The notes beneath the pieces were generated by a model. It had not been told where the DNA came from. It did no database searches and saw only the letters and a list, made by a program, of their open reading frames with translations. DNA of 64,000 nt from Pseudanabaena minima. GTDB taxonomy: Bacteria > Cyanobacteriota > Cyanobacteriia > Pseudanabaenales > Pseudanabaenaceae. A program made the translations under genes and the position numbers. Of the stretch, positions 36,514 through 44,752 are shown one piece after another; within the stretch, counting starts at the first letter, position 1, and each line of letters opens with the position of its first letter. The stretch is from the NCBI RefSeq assembly GCF_051131155.1, contig NZ_CP159508.1:2542001-2606000 (forward strand). Reading direction: 5' to 3'.

Positions 36514-38008
36514 TATTGACAAATTCCCTAAAAGTTTGTGTAGAATCTCGACGCTGATTTTGATATTTCTGTAATAACTGTTCGATTAGAGCAGGTACAC
36601 TTTTAGCATCATATTCTGTATAGATTTCTCTACCAAAATTAGAATCACCATCACCTACATAAACTCTATAAGTCTCTGTATTAGTTCCGCCAATTCCAAC
36701 CACAGCAATATCACTGGGATGATGCTGAGCGCAAGACTTTTCACAGCCAGAAAAATGTATATTAATTGGGTGATCGAGTTGGACGCAGTTTTCTAAATAA
36801 GCGGCTACTTGCTTAGCATCAGCTTGCGTATCTGTATGTGCTGATTTACAACCTTTATACCCAGAACAAGCGGCGATCGCGGCATAGGGATGATGAGCTG
36901 AAATAAACAGTCCTAAATTCAAGATCTCCTGCGTTACCTGCTCAAGAACAGCTTCCGCAATATCCGTAATCAGGAGATTTTGCCAAGGCGTTAACCGCAA
37001 AGCCCCACCACCATATTGTTTCGCAAGATTATTTAGACCAGTGAGTTGCTGCGAAGTTAACCTTCCCAATGGAACAACGACACCAATATAGAACAGTCCC
37101 GATTGCTTTTGAGGATGAATTCCCAAATGTTGAAAAGACTCTCTCTCTAAGTGGGAACTTATTGCTTCGTTTAGAGGTGTGATCCCCCTGCCTTCGGCAT
37201 CCCCCTTAAAAAGGGGGACTTTATTTTTATTGTTTAAGTTGTCCAAAGCCCCCCTTTTTAAGGGGGGAAGGGGGGATCTTAGTTTCTCTTCAACTAGATC
37301 AAGATACTTTTCCACACCCCAATCATGCAGTAATTCTCGTAATCTAGGAGGACGCGATCGCGAATATATCTTCTGCTCTAGCTTTTGCTCTGTATATTGC
37401 CGATAAACTTCTGTTAGCGCCGCAAGAACTTCTAAGACTTGATTTTGAGGGATTAACACCCCGACTGGTGCTGGCGAATCCCCGCGATCGCCTAATCCTA
37501 AAAGCAAATCAAAATAAATCTCTTGATCAACTTCAACCGCTACCAAACAAATATCATTGGGGCGATCGCTAACTCTAATCGCTTCGCCACCATCAAAGCA
37601 AATACTAAATTTATTCGAGAGGATGGCTAATTCAGGATGTTGTAATAAATAGAAATTCCATGCTTTAACTAATGGAATTGTATTGATTGTGGCGTGAGCA
37701 TCGATCCCCGCACTAGGACTAGCCATCATATTCCGCAAGCCATCAGTGCTTTCGTTACTAGAAGCAAGTCCATAATCTTGCAGATCTAGAAGTGCTTCCT
37801 CGGTTAGAGCCTGACTGGTGCGGATTTGCAGATTAGCGCGATTAGTAATTTGGATTTCACCATTACCAAATTTATTAACGACCTCTGTGAGAACTTCGCA
37901 TTGCGTAGAAGTAATTAATCCCGCAGGTAAACGGATACGCGAAAGAATGCCATCTTGAGCGGTGGTGGCATTAAATAGACTGGGACAAATAGCTGTAGTA
38001 GATTGCAA
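36509..38008 (-). CDS. cobG: Precorrin-3B synthase, with an in-frame repeat insertion
   Basis: The 499-residue protein belongs to the nitrite/sulphite reductase-like CobG group (aerobic cobalamin ring synthesis; also a ferredoxin-like half-repeat fold). Repeated domains begin GILSRIRLPAGLITSTQ and SGLFYIGVVVPLGRLTSQQ. The Fe-S/sirohaem cysteines are seen in CSGYKGCKSAHTDTQ and INIHFSGCEKSCAQHH. Residues about 244-277 (RSPLPPLKRGALDN to DAEGRG) are not part of the family: they are the translation of a GATCCCCC-type repeat (37180-37282) sitting between the two halves of the protein. The reading frame stays open. It follows hupE- and cobW-like genes on the same strand. Oxygen-dependent hydroxylation/contraction of precorrin-3A is its expected reaction. 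Confidence 0.88.
   Translation of the reverse strand: MQSTTAICPSLFNATTAQDGILSRIRLPAGLITSTQCEVLTEVVNKFGNGEIQITNRANLQIRTSQALTEEALLDLQDYGLASSNESTDGLRNMMASPSAGIDAHATINTIPLVKAWNFYLLQHPELAILSNKFSICFDGGEAIRVSDRPNDICLVAVEVDQEIYFDLLLGLGDRGDSPAPVGVLIPQNQVLEVLAALTEVYRQYTEQKLEQKIYSRSRPPRLRELLHDWGVEKYLDLVEEKLRSPLPPLKRGALDNLNNKNKVPLFKGDAEGRGITPLNEAISSHLERESFQHLGIHPQKQSGLFYIGVVVPLGRLTSQQLTGLNNLAKQYGGGALRLTPWQNLLITDIAEAVLEQVTQEILNLGLFISAHHPYAAIAACSGYKGCKSAHTDTQADAKQVAAYLENCVQLDHPINIHFSGCEKSCAQHHPSDIAVVGIGGTNTETYRVYVGDGDSNFGREIYTEYDAKSVPALIEQLLQKYQNQRRDSTQTFREFVNN
37180..37282. repeat. GATCCCCC-type repeat inside cobG
   Basis: gatccccctgccttcggcat and the right end aggggggatctt bracket hairpins cccccttaaaaaggggg and cccccctttttaagggggg. 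The whole lies in frame within cobG. The same type of element is intergenic at 11984-12060. Confidence 0.85.
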
Positions 38009-38038
38009 TTTTTATTTCAGAAAAAATGTAGAGGTATA

Positions 38039-38103
38039 AGATCTCCGACTTTTTCTACGTAAGCAAAGATAATCATTGCATACGTAGAAAAAGTCGGAGA
38101 TCT
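38039..38103. repeat. Inverted repeat with 23-bp perfect arms upstream of cobG
   Basis: The arms begin agatctccgactttttctac; loop of 19 bases. It lies in the leader between the cobW-like gene and cobG and could act as a terminator or attenuator. Confidence 0.75.
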
Positions 38104-38123
38104 GAGGATTGTTTAGTAATAAA

Positions 38124-39164
38124 TTAGAGCCTTAAAGCTGCTTCAATTTGCGATCGCTCTAAAGCCTGACCGATAAATACCAAACGGGTTTGGCGAGTTT
38201 CATCACTAGCCCATAGACGATCATAGGAAGTCTCAAGGCGATCGCCTACGCCTTGTAACACCATTCGCATCGGCTTGTTTGGGACATTTACAAAGCCCTT
38301 AATGCGATAGATTTCCTGATCGGCGATCGCTTGTTTTAGCGATGTTAATAACTGAGTCGGATCAAAGGCGCGATCGGTCACGATATTAATCGAATTGATA
38401 TCATCATCATGCTCATGTTCTTCTTCATGATCATGATGACTCGGACGCGCATCGAGATTATCCTCAACCGCCGCATTAAAGCCCAATAGAATCTCCGAAC
38501 TAATTTTGCCTTCATCGCAAGCGATCACTTTAACGCCATCGCGCAATTCTTGCTTAAGCCATGAATGGACTCTGTTTTGAGCTTCAACATCCACTAAATC
38601 CGTTTTTGTCAATAAGACCAAATCCGCACAGGCTAACTGATCTTCAAACAATTCTTCAATGGGAGTTTCATGATCGAGATTAGGATCTTCTTGACGCTGA
38701 GCATTGAGCGCATCAAGATCGCCTACCAATTTGCCACTAGCCACTGCCTCGCAATCAACTACAGCAATCACACCGTCAACCGTCGCGCCATTGCGAATCT
38801 CTTGCCAACGGAAGGCTTGAATTAAGGGTTTAGGTAAGGCTAAACCAGAGGTTTCGATGAGAATGCAATCAATGCGATCGCGTCTTTTTAACAACTCTTG
38901 CATCGTTGGCAAAAATTCCTCTTGCACCGTGCAGCAAAGACAGCCATTGGTTAATTCCACAATATTGGGCGTAACCTCTGTGCCATCTTCATCGCAAACA
39001 CGACAAGAACGCAGTAAGTCTCCATCAATGCCGATCTCACCAAATTCATTCACCAGTACGGCAATCCGCCGACCTTGGTTATTTTGTAACTGCTCCCGAA
39101 TGAGCGTAGTTTTACCACTGCCCAAAAAGCCAGTAATAACAGTTACAGGTATTTTCGCTGCCAT
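38124..39164 (-). CDS. CobW-family GTP-binding metallochaperone
   Basis: The 346-residue G3E GTPase has a Walker A GFLGSGKTT (residues 12-20), the metal-site motif C75-L-C77-C78 in NGCLCCTVQ, and ILIETSGLALPKPLIQAF. A His/Asp/Glu-rich stretch near 243-257 (HHDHEEEHEHDDD) is a metal-binding loop. The C-terminal CobW_C domain (IYRIKGFVNVPNKPMRMVLQGVGDR) is complete. CobW proteins load metal, cobalt in the cobalamin pathway. Its place between a B12-riboswitch-controlled hupE-like gene and cobG points to cobalt, although zinc-type (ZNG1) relatives look similar. The gene itself has no recognisable riboswitch. Confidence 0.92.
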   Translation of the reverse strand: MAAKIPVTVITGFLGSGKTTLIREQLQNNQGRRIAVLVNEFGEIGIDGDLLRSCRVCDEDGTEVTPNIVELTNGCLCCTVQEEFLPTMQELLKRRDRIDCILIETSGLALPKPLIQAFRWQEIRNGATVDGVIAVVDCEAVASGKLVGDLDALNAQRQEDPNLDHETPIEELFEDQLACADLVLLTKTDLVDVEAQNRVHSWLKQELRDGVKVIACDEGKISSEILLGFNAAVEDNLDARPSHHDHEEEHEHDDDINSINIVTDRAFDPTQLLTSLKQAIADQEIYRIKGFVNVPNKPMRMVLQGVGDRLETSYDRLWASDETRQTRLVFIGQALERSQIEAALRL

Positions 39165-39201
39165 AATTTTCTCTAAAAAACTTTAAAAGCCCATATTGCT
39201 G

Positions 39202-39239
39202 ATAACCGATGGCTGAGCGAAGTCGAAGCCATCGGTTAT
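39202..39239. repeat. Inverted repeat upstream of the cobW-like gene
   Basis: The arms ataaccgatggct / agccatcggttat pair around a 12-base loop. Confidence 0.65.
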
Positions 39240-39249
39240 TGCTAGAAAA

Positions 39250-39287
39250 ATCAAATTAGAGGCAATTCATGAATTGCCTCTAATTTG
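39250..39287. terminator. Hairpin after the hupE-like gene
   Basis: The 18-base arms tcaaattagaggcaattc and complement meet with a two-base apex. It lies 10 bases after the hupE-like stop on the minus strand. Confidence 0.75.
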
Positions 39288-39296
39288 AAAAATGAT

Positions 39297-39971
39297 TTAA
39301 CCCTTTGGCACTGGGAGAATCAGAGAAGAAAGATTAGATGCGAAAAATGCTGCACCGAATCCACAAATTACTAAACCTGCTGACTTGAGGCTAGGCGATA
39401 CTTGAGAAAAGTCACCCTTGAGGACTTTCTGACCAACAAAGAAAGCTACACTCGAAATCACTAATTGAATCGTGGTAAAGCCTACTAAATAAGCCACTAA
39501 AGCGGTAGTTTGTGCTCCGAAGATCGCTTCACCGTAGGCATAACCATGAAATAGTCCCGCTACTGCCGACAGAGCAACCATGACGAGCAAGTTAGGACTA
39601 TTCTTCATTGCCATCAAAATCCCAAATAGCAAAATCGATGCTGAAACAATGAGTTCAACTACTGGCAGAGATACACCTAGCAAGTGAATTCCCGTGCCAA
39701 GCATTGCCGACAAAACAAAGGATAAAGGAATAAAAACACCTTGAGGCTTAAGCGCTGCAAACAAACCGACAGCAACAATAAAGGCAAGGTGATCAACACC
39801 AATCACTGGGTGTGCCAAGCCTGACATAAAGCCTTCAAAAAAATTGCTGGGCATTCCGCCACCCATGGCATGATGTGCTGATGCAGGGCTAGCAAATACT
39901 AAGAGACTAAAAGCAAAGGCGATCGCTAATGCTTTAGATTGAACTGAAGCGAAAATCTTAGATAAATTCAT
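39297..39971 (-). CDS. HupE/UreJ-family membrane protein, probable cobalt transporter
   Basis: The 224-residue protein has a signal peptide ending SPASA-HH, then the family motif GLAHPVIGVDHLAFIVAVGLFAA and about six membrane segments, with a second conserved histidine region GLFHGYAYGE. HupE/UreJ proteins carry nickel or cobalt. Family knowledge: in cyanobacteria, members under B12 riboswitches are predicted cobalt carriers. Here a cobalamin riboswitch lies in the leader (40003-40150), and cobW-like and cobG genes follow. Cobalt is therefore the preferred substrate. The histidines directly after the predicted cleavage site (HHAMGGGMP) may bind the ion. Confidence 0.92.
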   Translation of the reverse strand: MNLSKIFASVQSKALAIAFAFSLLVFASPASAHHAMGGGMPSNFFEGFMSGLAHPVIGVDHLAFIVAVGLFAALKPQGVFIPLSFVLSAMLGTGIHLLGVSLPVVELIVSASILLFGILMAMKNSPNLLVMVALSAVAGLFHGYAYGEAIFGAQTTALVAYLVGFTTIQLVISSVAFFVGQKVLKGDFSQVSPSLKSAGLVICGFGAAFFASNLSSLILPVPKG

Positions 39972-40002
39972 ACTCTGTAACTCGCAGATATGGACAAATT
40001 AA

Positions 40003-40150
40003 ACTAGCTCTAGCGGGCATCCTGACTTTGGGAATAGTAATATCGTTTTCCTTCGGAAAACGATATTACTGAGGTATCCTTTACAGTTGCGGTACAGCGT
40101 TGGACTTTCACCAAACTTTCCCCATTTGCATTTTGTATCTTTGAAAAGAA
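40003..40150 (-). promoter_or_regulatory. Cobalamin (B12) riboswitch in front of the hupE-like gene
   Basis: Read on the minus strand, the leader has the conserved core: GGGGAAAGTTTGGTGAAAG then TCCAACGCTGTACCGC and AACTGTAAAGGATACC, followed by a variable long hairpin (taatatcgttttcc / ggaaaacgatatta, a peripheral arm) and the B12 box AGTCAGGATGCCCGC near 40013-40027. The box ends about 42 bases before the ATG. Binding of adenosylcobalamin is expected to shut off translation or transcription of the cobalt carrier. The 5' boundary is approximate. Confidence 0.93.
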
Positions 40151-40296
40151 TTTTGGGCTACGAAGCTTAGAATCGAGTCATAGAAACAATTACATCTGTT
40201 AACGGCTGTTCCCCGTTAAAACTAGAACAGTCTTTGACTTTACAATAATTTGACTGCCTTGCGAAAAAATACTTAATAGATTTATAAATTTTGTCG

Positions 40297-41514
40297 ATGA
40301 CCAGTGAAAAATGGCTAAAGATTATTGGTATAGGTGAGGATAGTTTAGAGGTATTAAGCTCAGCAGCCCGATCGCTAATTGATACTGCTGAAATTTTAGT
40401 GGGCGGTGATCGCCATTTAGCGGTGTTGCCAGAATTGCCAGAAGATCAGCGATCACGCATAGTTTGGGCATCGCCGATTGAGTCAACCATTCAGCAAATT
40501 ATTAATTTGCGTGGTAAATCGGTATGTGTCCTAGCTAGTGGCGATCCCCTTTGGTTTGGGATTGGCACAACTTTATTAAAGAGAATTCCCATTGAAGAAA
40601 TTGCAATTATTCCCTCACTTTCTACTTTTAGCTTGATTTGTGCGCGATTAGGATGGTCATTGAATGAAGTAGAAACCCTGAGCCTATGCGGTCGTCCAGC
40701 TTCACTTTTCCAGTCTTATATTTATCCAAATGCTAAACTGTTAATTCTGAGTTCGGGAAAAGAAACACCGCAGATTGTGGCAAAGATTTTGTGCGGTCGC
40801 AATTTTAGCAATAGCAAAATTACGGTCTTAGAACATCTCAACGGAAATAAAGAACGGATTATTTCTACTGTTGCCAATCAATTTCAAAGCTTTCCTGAAT
40901 TTGCCGATCTCAATGCGATCGCTGTGGAATGTATTCCCAATCCTGAAGCGAAAATTCTATCGCGGATGGTAGGACTTCCCGATGATGCTTTTTGTCATGA
41001 TGGACAATTAACTAAACGCGAGGTCAGAGCAATTACCCTATCTACCCTTGCACCCAATGCTGGCGAATTACTTTGGGATGTGGGTGCTGGTTGCGGTTCC
41101 ATTGGCATTGAATGGATGCGAAGTCATCCTCGTTGTCAAGCGATCGCCATCGAAAAGTCCCGTACCCACTTCATCGCTGAAAATGCGATCGCTCTCGGTA
41201 CTCCTAACCTCAAAATTATCGAAGGCAAAGCTCCCGAAGTTTTGCAGGGTTTACCCACCCCTGACGCGATCTTTATCGGTGGTGGTGCGACTGTTCCAGA
41301 TTTATTCGAGACTTGCTGGCAAAATTTGCGATCGCATGGACGCTTAGTTGCTAACGTGGTTACCCTTGAGGGAGAACAAAAATTATTTCAATGGCAACAG
41401 AAATATGGCGGTACGCTTACGCAAATCTCGATTAGTCGTGCCGAGGCGATCGGTTCTTTTCTAGGCTGGAAACCGATGCGTCCTGTTACTCAATGGGAAA
41501 TAATTAAGACCTGA
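40297..41514 (+). CDS. cobL: Precorrin-6Y C5,15-methyltransferase (CbiE-CbiT fusion)
   Basis: The 405-residue protein fuses a CbiE-type methylase (residues 1-200; IGIGEDSLEVLSS, AEILVGGDRH, VLASGDPLWFGIG) with a CbiT-type methylase/decarboxylase (210-400; LLWDVGAGCGSIGIEWMR, SAM-binding). It methylates C5 and C15 of precorrin-6B and decarboxylates the acetate side chain. The ATG at 40297 is preferred to a TTG 6 bases upstream. It is divergent from hupE/cobW/cobG across the riboswitch region, so most of the local cobalamin genes share one intergenic region, but this gene itself shows no riboswitch. Confidence 0.95.
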   Translation: MTSEKWLKIIGIGEDSLEVLSSAARSLIDTAEILVGGDRHLAVLPELPEDQRSRIVWASPIESTIQQIINLRGKSVCVLASGDPLWFGIGTTLLKRIPIEEIAIIPSLSTFSLICARLGWSLNEVETLSLCGRPASLFQSYIYPNAKLLILSSGKETPQIVAKILCGRNFSNSKITVLEHLNGNKERIISTVANQFQSFPEFADLNAIAVECIPNPEAKILSRMVGLPDDAFCHDGQLTKREVRAITLSTLAPNAGELLWDVGAGCGSIGIEWMRSHPRCQAIAIEKSRTHFIAENAIALGTPNLKIIEGKAPEVLQGLPTPDAIFIGGGATVPDLFETCWQNLRSHGRLVANVVTLEGEQKLFQWQQKYGGTLTQISISRAEAIGSFLGWKPMRPVTQWEIIKT

Positions 41515-41525
41515 CCAAATTTTAT

Positions 41526-41568
41526 AAAGAGTATTGAGGCGGCGCAAAACGCTGCCTTAATACTCTTT
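41526..41568 (+). terminator. Imperfect hairpin after cobL
   Basis: aaagagtattgaggc pairs with gccttaatactcttt (one G-T style mismatch), with an inner ggcgcaaaacgct loop and a following T-rich run. Confidence 0.6.
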
Positions 41569-41596
41569 AGGTTGATAATTTTTTAGTCAAGCAAAC

Positions 41597-41645
41597 CAAT
41601 AAATTACTGAAAGTGTTACTTTGCAACACTTTCAGTAATTTATTG
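41597..41645. repeat. Inverted repeat with 21-bp arms upstream of glyQ
   Basis: The arms begin caataaattactgaaagtg and enclose a short loop (actttgc). It lies about 70 bases before the glyQ start. Confidence 0.75.
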
Positions 41646-41717
41646 ATTAGGGTTGGGAAGATTTACGGTGCGATCGCTGATAGGATAAAAAACACTAGTG
41701 TTATTGCCCTGTACAGC

Positions 41718-42632
41718 ATGGATTTTCAGTCGGTTATTTTGGCGTTGCAAAAATATTGGAGCGATCGCGGATGTCTGATTGCTCAACCCTACGACACCGA
41801 GAAAGGTGCTGGCACAATGAGTCCACATACTTTCTTGAGAGCGATCGGTCCTGAGCCTTGGAGCGTCGCCTATGTCGAGCCATGCCGTCGTCCCACCGAT
41901 GGGCGCTATGGACAAAATCCGAATCGCTTACAACATTACTATCAATTTCAGGTAATTCTCAAGCCATCACCCGATGATGTGCTGGATCTATATCTCAATA
42001 GCCTCAAACATTTGGGCATTGATCCCGCCGATCATGATGTACGTTTTGTTGAAGATGATTGGGAATCACCGACCCTCGGTGCGTGGGGTGTCGGTTGGGA
42101 AGTGTGGCTAGATGGAATGGAAGTCACCCAGTTTACTTATTTTCAGCAGGTTGGCGGCTTAGACTGTCGTCCCGTTTCTGCGGAAATCACCTATGGGCTA
42201 GAGCGTCTAGTTATGTACTTGCAAGGGGTGGACTCGGTATACGACATTGTGTGGCGATCGCATCCAACGCTAGGCGACATTAAGTATGGACAGGTGCATC
42301 ACCAAGGTGAAGTCGAGCATAGCGGCTACAACTTCGGTAACTTTGGCGGCAAGCCACAGGATTCTGACTTACTGTTCCAATTGTTTTTGCAATACGAAAA
42401 GGAGGCAGGACATTTATTAGAATCTGAACTAGTTTTACCAGCCTTTGACTACGTGTTGAAATGTTCGCATTCCTTTAACTTGCTGGATGCGAGAGGTGTA
42501 ATTTCGGTGACTGAGCGGGTGCGCTATATCGGACGTATTCGTAATTTAGCTCGCCAAGTTGCCAAACTTTATTACGCCCAAAGGGAAGCATTAGGATTTC
42601 CTTTAGGTGCTGAGTTAGCAGTCTCAACCTAA
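41718..42632 (+). CDS. glyQ: Glycine-tRNA ligase alpha subunit
   Basis: The 304-residue alpha chain of the heterotetrameric bacterial glycyl-tRNA synthetase carries the class II core: YWSDRGCLIAQPYDTEKGAGTMSPHTFLRAIGPEPW, YVEPCRRPTDGRYGQNPNRLQHYYQFQVI and FTYFQQVGGLDCRPVSAEITYGLERL. I start at MDFQSVILALQKYW because an upstream extension is not conserved. The beta subunit gene glyS is not in the window, so the two are unlinked here, as is usual in cyanobacteria. A hairpin terminator follows. Confidence 0.97.
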   Translation: MDFQSVILALQKYWSDRGCLIAQPYDTEKGAGTMSPHTFLRAIGPEPWSVAYVEPCRRPTDGRYGQNPNRLQHYYQFQVILKPSPDDVLDLYLNSLKHLGIDPADHDVRFVEDDWESPTLGAWGVGWEVWLDGMEVTQFTYFQQVGGLDCRPVSAEITYGLERLVMYLQGVDSVYDIVWRSHPTLGDIKYGQVHHQGEVEHSGYNFGNFGGKPQDSDLLFQLFLQYEKEAGHLLESELVLPAFDYVLKCSHSFNLLDARGVISVTERVRYIGRIRNLARQVAKLYYAQREALGFPLGAELAVST

Positions 42633-42635
42633 CAC

Positions 42636-42708
42636 CAAAGATAATAGCGCCGCTATTATCTTTGCTTTTTAATAAATAAAGTCAGCCATAGGCTGGCTTT
42701 TTTATTAA
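42636..42708 (+). terminator. Two successive hairpins after glyQ
   Basis: The first hairpin is built on caaagataatagcg. The second (agtcagcc ata ggctggct) is followed by a T run and looks like a standard terminator. Confidence 0.7.
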
Positions 42709-42726
42709 GTACTGCTATAGCAATTC

Positions 42727-42781
42727 AAACCCCAAATAAATGAAAGCGGAGCAAAGCTTCGCCTTCATTTATTTGGGGTTT
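42727..42781. repeat. Inverted repeat upstream of pebA
   Basis: aaaccccaaataaatgaa and its complement enclose an inner imperfect hairpin around gcaaagc. The flanks ctgctatagcaa and ttgctgtagctg form imperfect outer arms. This is the nested layout seen elsewhere. Confidence 0.7.
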
Positions 42782-42926
42782 ATGTTTTTACGTTGCTGTA
42801 GCTGCTTTTGTTAAGGATTATTAACTAGTTTCTCATATCCACCTTGGATAAAGAACTGATCTCGTATTGTCATGGATTAAGACTTTAAAAATGATTTTTA
42901 CAAATTTGTAGTTGTTCATAAAATTC

Positions 42927-43652
42927 ATGTATAAACCTTTTCTTGACTACCTAGAACAGTCTCTATTTCAAAGGTTTGACTTGCAAAGCCGTTTGATACC
43001 AGCAGGTTTAGAGTCTTGTGTCAGCGATCGCGGTCGTAACCCTGCAACGATTCGCAGTTGGTGCTACCAATGTCCAGAACTTCGGAAAATTCGCTATACA
43101 TACATTGATGCAGGTGCAAGCGCTCAAATTTTTAATAGTGTCATTTATCCTAGTCATAACTATGACTTGCCATTACTGGGGATTGATTTCTTGTCTTTTG
43201 GATCAGTCAAGAATTTGATTGTGATGGATTTTCAGCCATTATTTCAAGATCGGGGCTATTTAGAAAAATACATTTATCCGCTCAAAACTTTGCATGACAA
43301 GTATCCAGACTTAGCCCAAAATCTGGAAATGAAGTTTTACGATGCTAATCAATATTTCTCCAAATATTTATTGTTTGCAAAGACCGATCCTGAAACTGTG
43401 AGAACTAGAGTGCTGGAAGCATTCAAGGATTATTTGCATCTCTATTGGACAATGCTTGACGATGCGCAACCTCTAGTAGATCAGTCAGATATTCAGCGAA
43501 TTGTTAAAGCCCAGAAAGACTATGACCAATACAGCGCCGATCGCGATCCTGCCTCTGGACTTTTCAGTAGTTACTTTGGTCATGAATGGTCTGAAAAGTT
43601 TTTGTATGAATTTTTGTTTGAAGATGCCAAGCCCCTAGCAGTGACCGCTTAA
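42927..43652 (+). CDS. pebA: 15,16-dihydrobiliverdin:ferredoxin oxidoreductase
   Basis: The 241-residue bilin reductase takes biliverdin IX-alpha to 15,16-dihydrobiliverdin with ferredoxin electrons. It has the ferredoxin-dependent bilin reductase pattern: KIRYTYIDAGASAQIFNSVIYP, DLPLLGIDFLSFG, VMDFQPLF and SADRDPASGLFSSYFGHEWSEKFLYEFLFE. The order with pebB, whose ATG immediately follows the TAA, is the usual peb operon. The ATG at 42927 is chosen over an upstream TTG, since typical PebA starts with a Y/FxPFLDYLE segment. Presence of pebAB means the cell makes phycoerythrobilin and presumably a phycoerythrin encoded elsewhere. Confidence 0.95.
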   Translation: MYKPFLDYLEQSLFQRFDLQSRLIPAGLESCVSDRGRNPATIRSWCYQCPELRKIRYTYIDAGASAQIFNSVIYPSHNYDLPLLGIDFLSFGSVKNLIVMDFQPLFQDRGYLEKYIYPLKTLHDKYPDLAQNLEMKFYDANQYFSKYLLFAKTDPETVRTRVLEAFKDYLHLYWTMLDDAQPLVDQSDIQRIVKAQKDYDQYSADRDPASGLFSSYFGHEWSEKFLYEFLFEDAKPLAVTA

Positions 43653-44399
43653 ATGACTCTATATCAACCTTTTTTAGATCATGCGATCGCCTATTTAAAA
43701 GAGCGATTGCCAGATTTACATTCTTATCCAATCCCCGAAGGCTTCGAGTCGAAATCAGCGATCGTGGGCAAGGGCAGCCATCAGAACGAAGTTTTGACCA
43801 CTAGTCATGGCTATCAGTCATCGAAGCTACGACAAATTCGGGCAGCTCATGTGCAGGGCGGAAGCTCACTTCAAGTTTTAAACTTTGTGATTTTTCCGCA
43901 TTTGCAATATGACTTGCCATTTTTTGGGGGCGATCTGGTGACACTTCCTGGGGGGCATTTGATTGCACTGGATATGCAGCCATTATTTCGTGATGATCCT
44001 GACTATCAGGACAAATACACAAAGCCGATCCTACCGATCTTTGCGTCTTATCAAAAGCATCTAACTTGGGGTGGTGATTTCCCTGAAGAAGCAAGCCAAT
44101 TTTTTTCCCCTGCGTTTCTCTGGACTCGCCCCAAAGAGGATGAAGTGGTGCAAACCCATGTATTTAATGCTTTCAAAGATTACCTTCAGGCTTATCTAGA
44201 TTTTTGCGATCGCGCTGAGCCTGTAACAGATCCACAGAAGTTAGCCGAAATTAAAGAGGCTCAACTCAGATATTTACGATATCGAGCAGAAAAAGATCCT
44301 GCTAGGGGCATGTTTAATCGTTTCTATGGATCTGAGTGGACAGAAGAGTATATTCATGGATTTTTGTTTGACCTAGAGCGCAAATTGGAACAAGTCTAG
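43653..44399 (+). CDS. pebB: Phycoerythrobilin:ferredoxin oxidoreductase
   Basis: The 248-residue enzyme reduces 15,16-dihydrobiliverdin to phycoerythrobilin. Typical stretches are SSKLRQIRAAHVQGGSSLQVLNFVIFP, YDLPFFGGDLVTLPGGHLIALDMQPLF and RAEKDPARGMFNRFYGSEWTEEYIHGFLFD. Start directly abuts the pebA stop, so the pair is translationally coupled. PebA and PebB channel dihydrobiliverdin between them. The 3' end overlaps nothing functional: a polyphosphate kinase remnant follows within 10 bases, evidence that something was deleted right behind it. Confidence 0.96.
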   Translation: MTLYQPFLDHAIAYLKERLPDLHSYPIPEGFESKSAIVGKGSHQNEVLTTSHGYQSSKLRQIRAAHVQGGSSLQVLNFVIFPHLQYDLPFFGGDLVTLPGGHLIALDMQPLFRDDPDYQDKYTKPILPIFASYQKHLTWGGDFPEEASQFFSPAFLWTRPKEDEVVQTHVFNAFKDYLQAYLDFCDRAEPVTDPQKLAEIKEAQLRYLRYRAEKDPARGMFNRFYGSEWTEEYIHGFLFDLERKLEQV

Positions 44400-44407
44400 T
44401 CTGTATT

Positions 44408-44653
44408 GATGCTGACGAGCAGTTGCAAAGATTCCAATTGAGACAGGGAACTCCCTATAAGCACTATAAAATTACCGATGAAAATTTTTGCAATCTGACA
44501 GAATGGAATGACGATGAACTAGCTGCTAACGAGATGATCGAACGCACGGGAACTGAGTTTGAACCTTGGTACATAATTGAAGCAAATGATAAGAAATTTG
44601 CACGGATTAAGGTAGTTAAGACACTTTGCGATCGCCTGAAAAAGGCTCTCTAA
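44408..44653 (+). pseudogene. 3' remnant of a polyphosphate kinase 2 / polyphosphate:AMP phosphotransferase gene
   Basis: The frame encodes DADEQLQRFQLRQGTPYKHYKITDEN-like residues and then MIERTGTEFEPWYIIEANDKKFARIKVVKTL. These match the last 80 residues of PPK2-type enzymes (EEQL-RF, YKxTDE, PW-II-A-DKK-ARIKV). The first 180-odd residues, including both Walker motifs, are missing. The frame runs back into pebB without an ATG, and only a TTG at 44423 could start it. It is probably untranslated or inactive and marks a deletion at the pebB end. A hairpin follows at 44712. Confidence 0.8.
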
Positions 44654-44711
44654 GTTTAAGAGAGCTATACTTAACTTGAGTTCGGTATAAACTACAGAAT
44701 TTTAAAAACCA

Positions 44712-44752
44712 AGACATAAAAAGCCTCGCTTCGCGAGGCTTTTTATGTCTTT
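44712..44752. terminator. Perfect 19-bp hairpin after the PPK2 remnant
   Basis: The arms begin aagacataaaaagcctcgc, with apex ttc. It separates the peb transcript from the cpc leader and is followed by T residues. Confidence 0.8.

Noticed and set aside
39972..40296. tRNA-like or other RNA gene in the hupE-cobL gap
   Set aside because: The structured sequence is fully explained by the cobalamin riboswitch.
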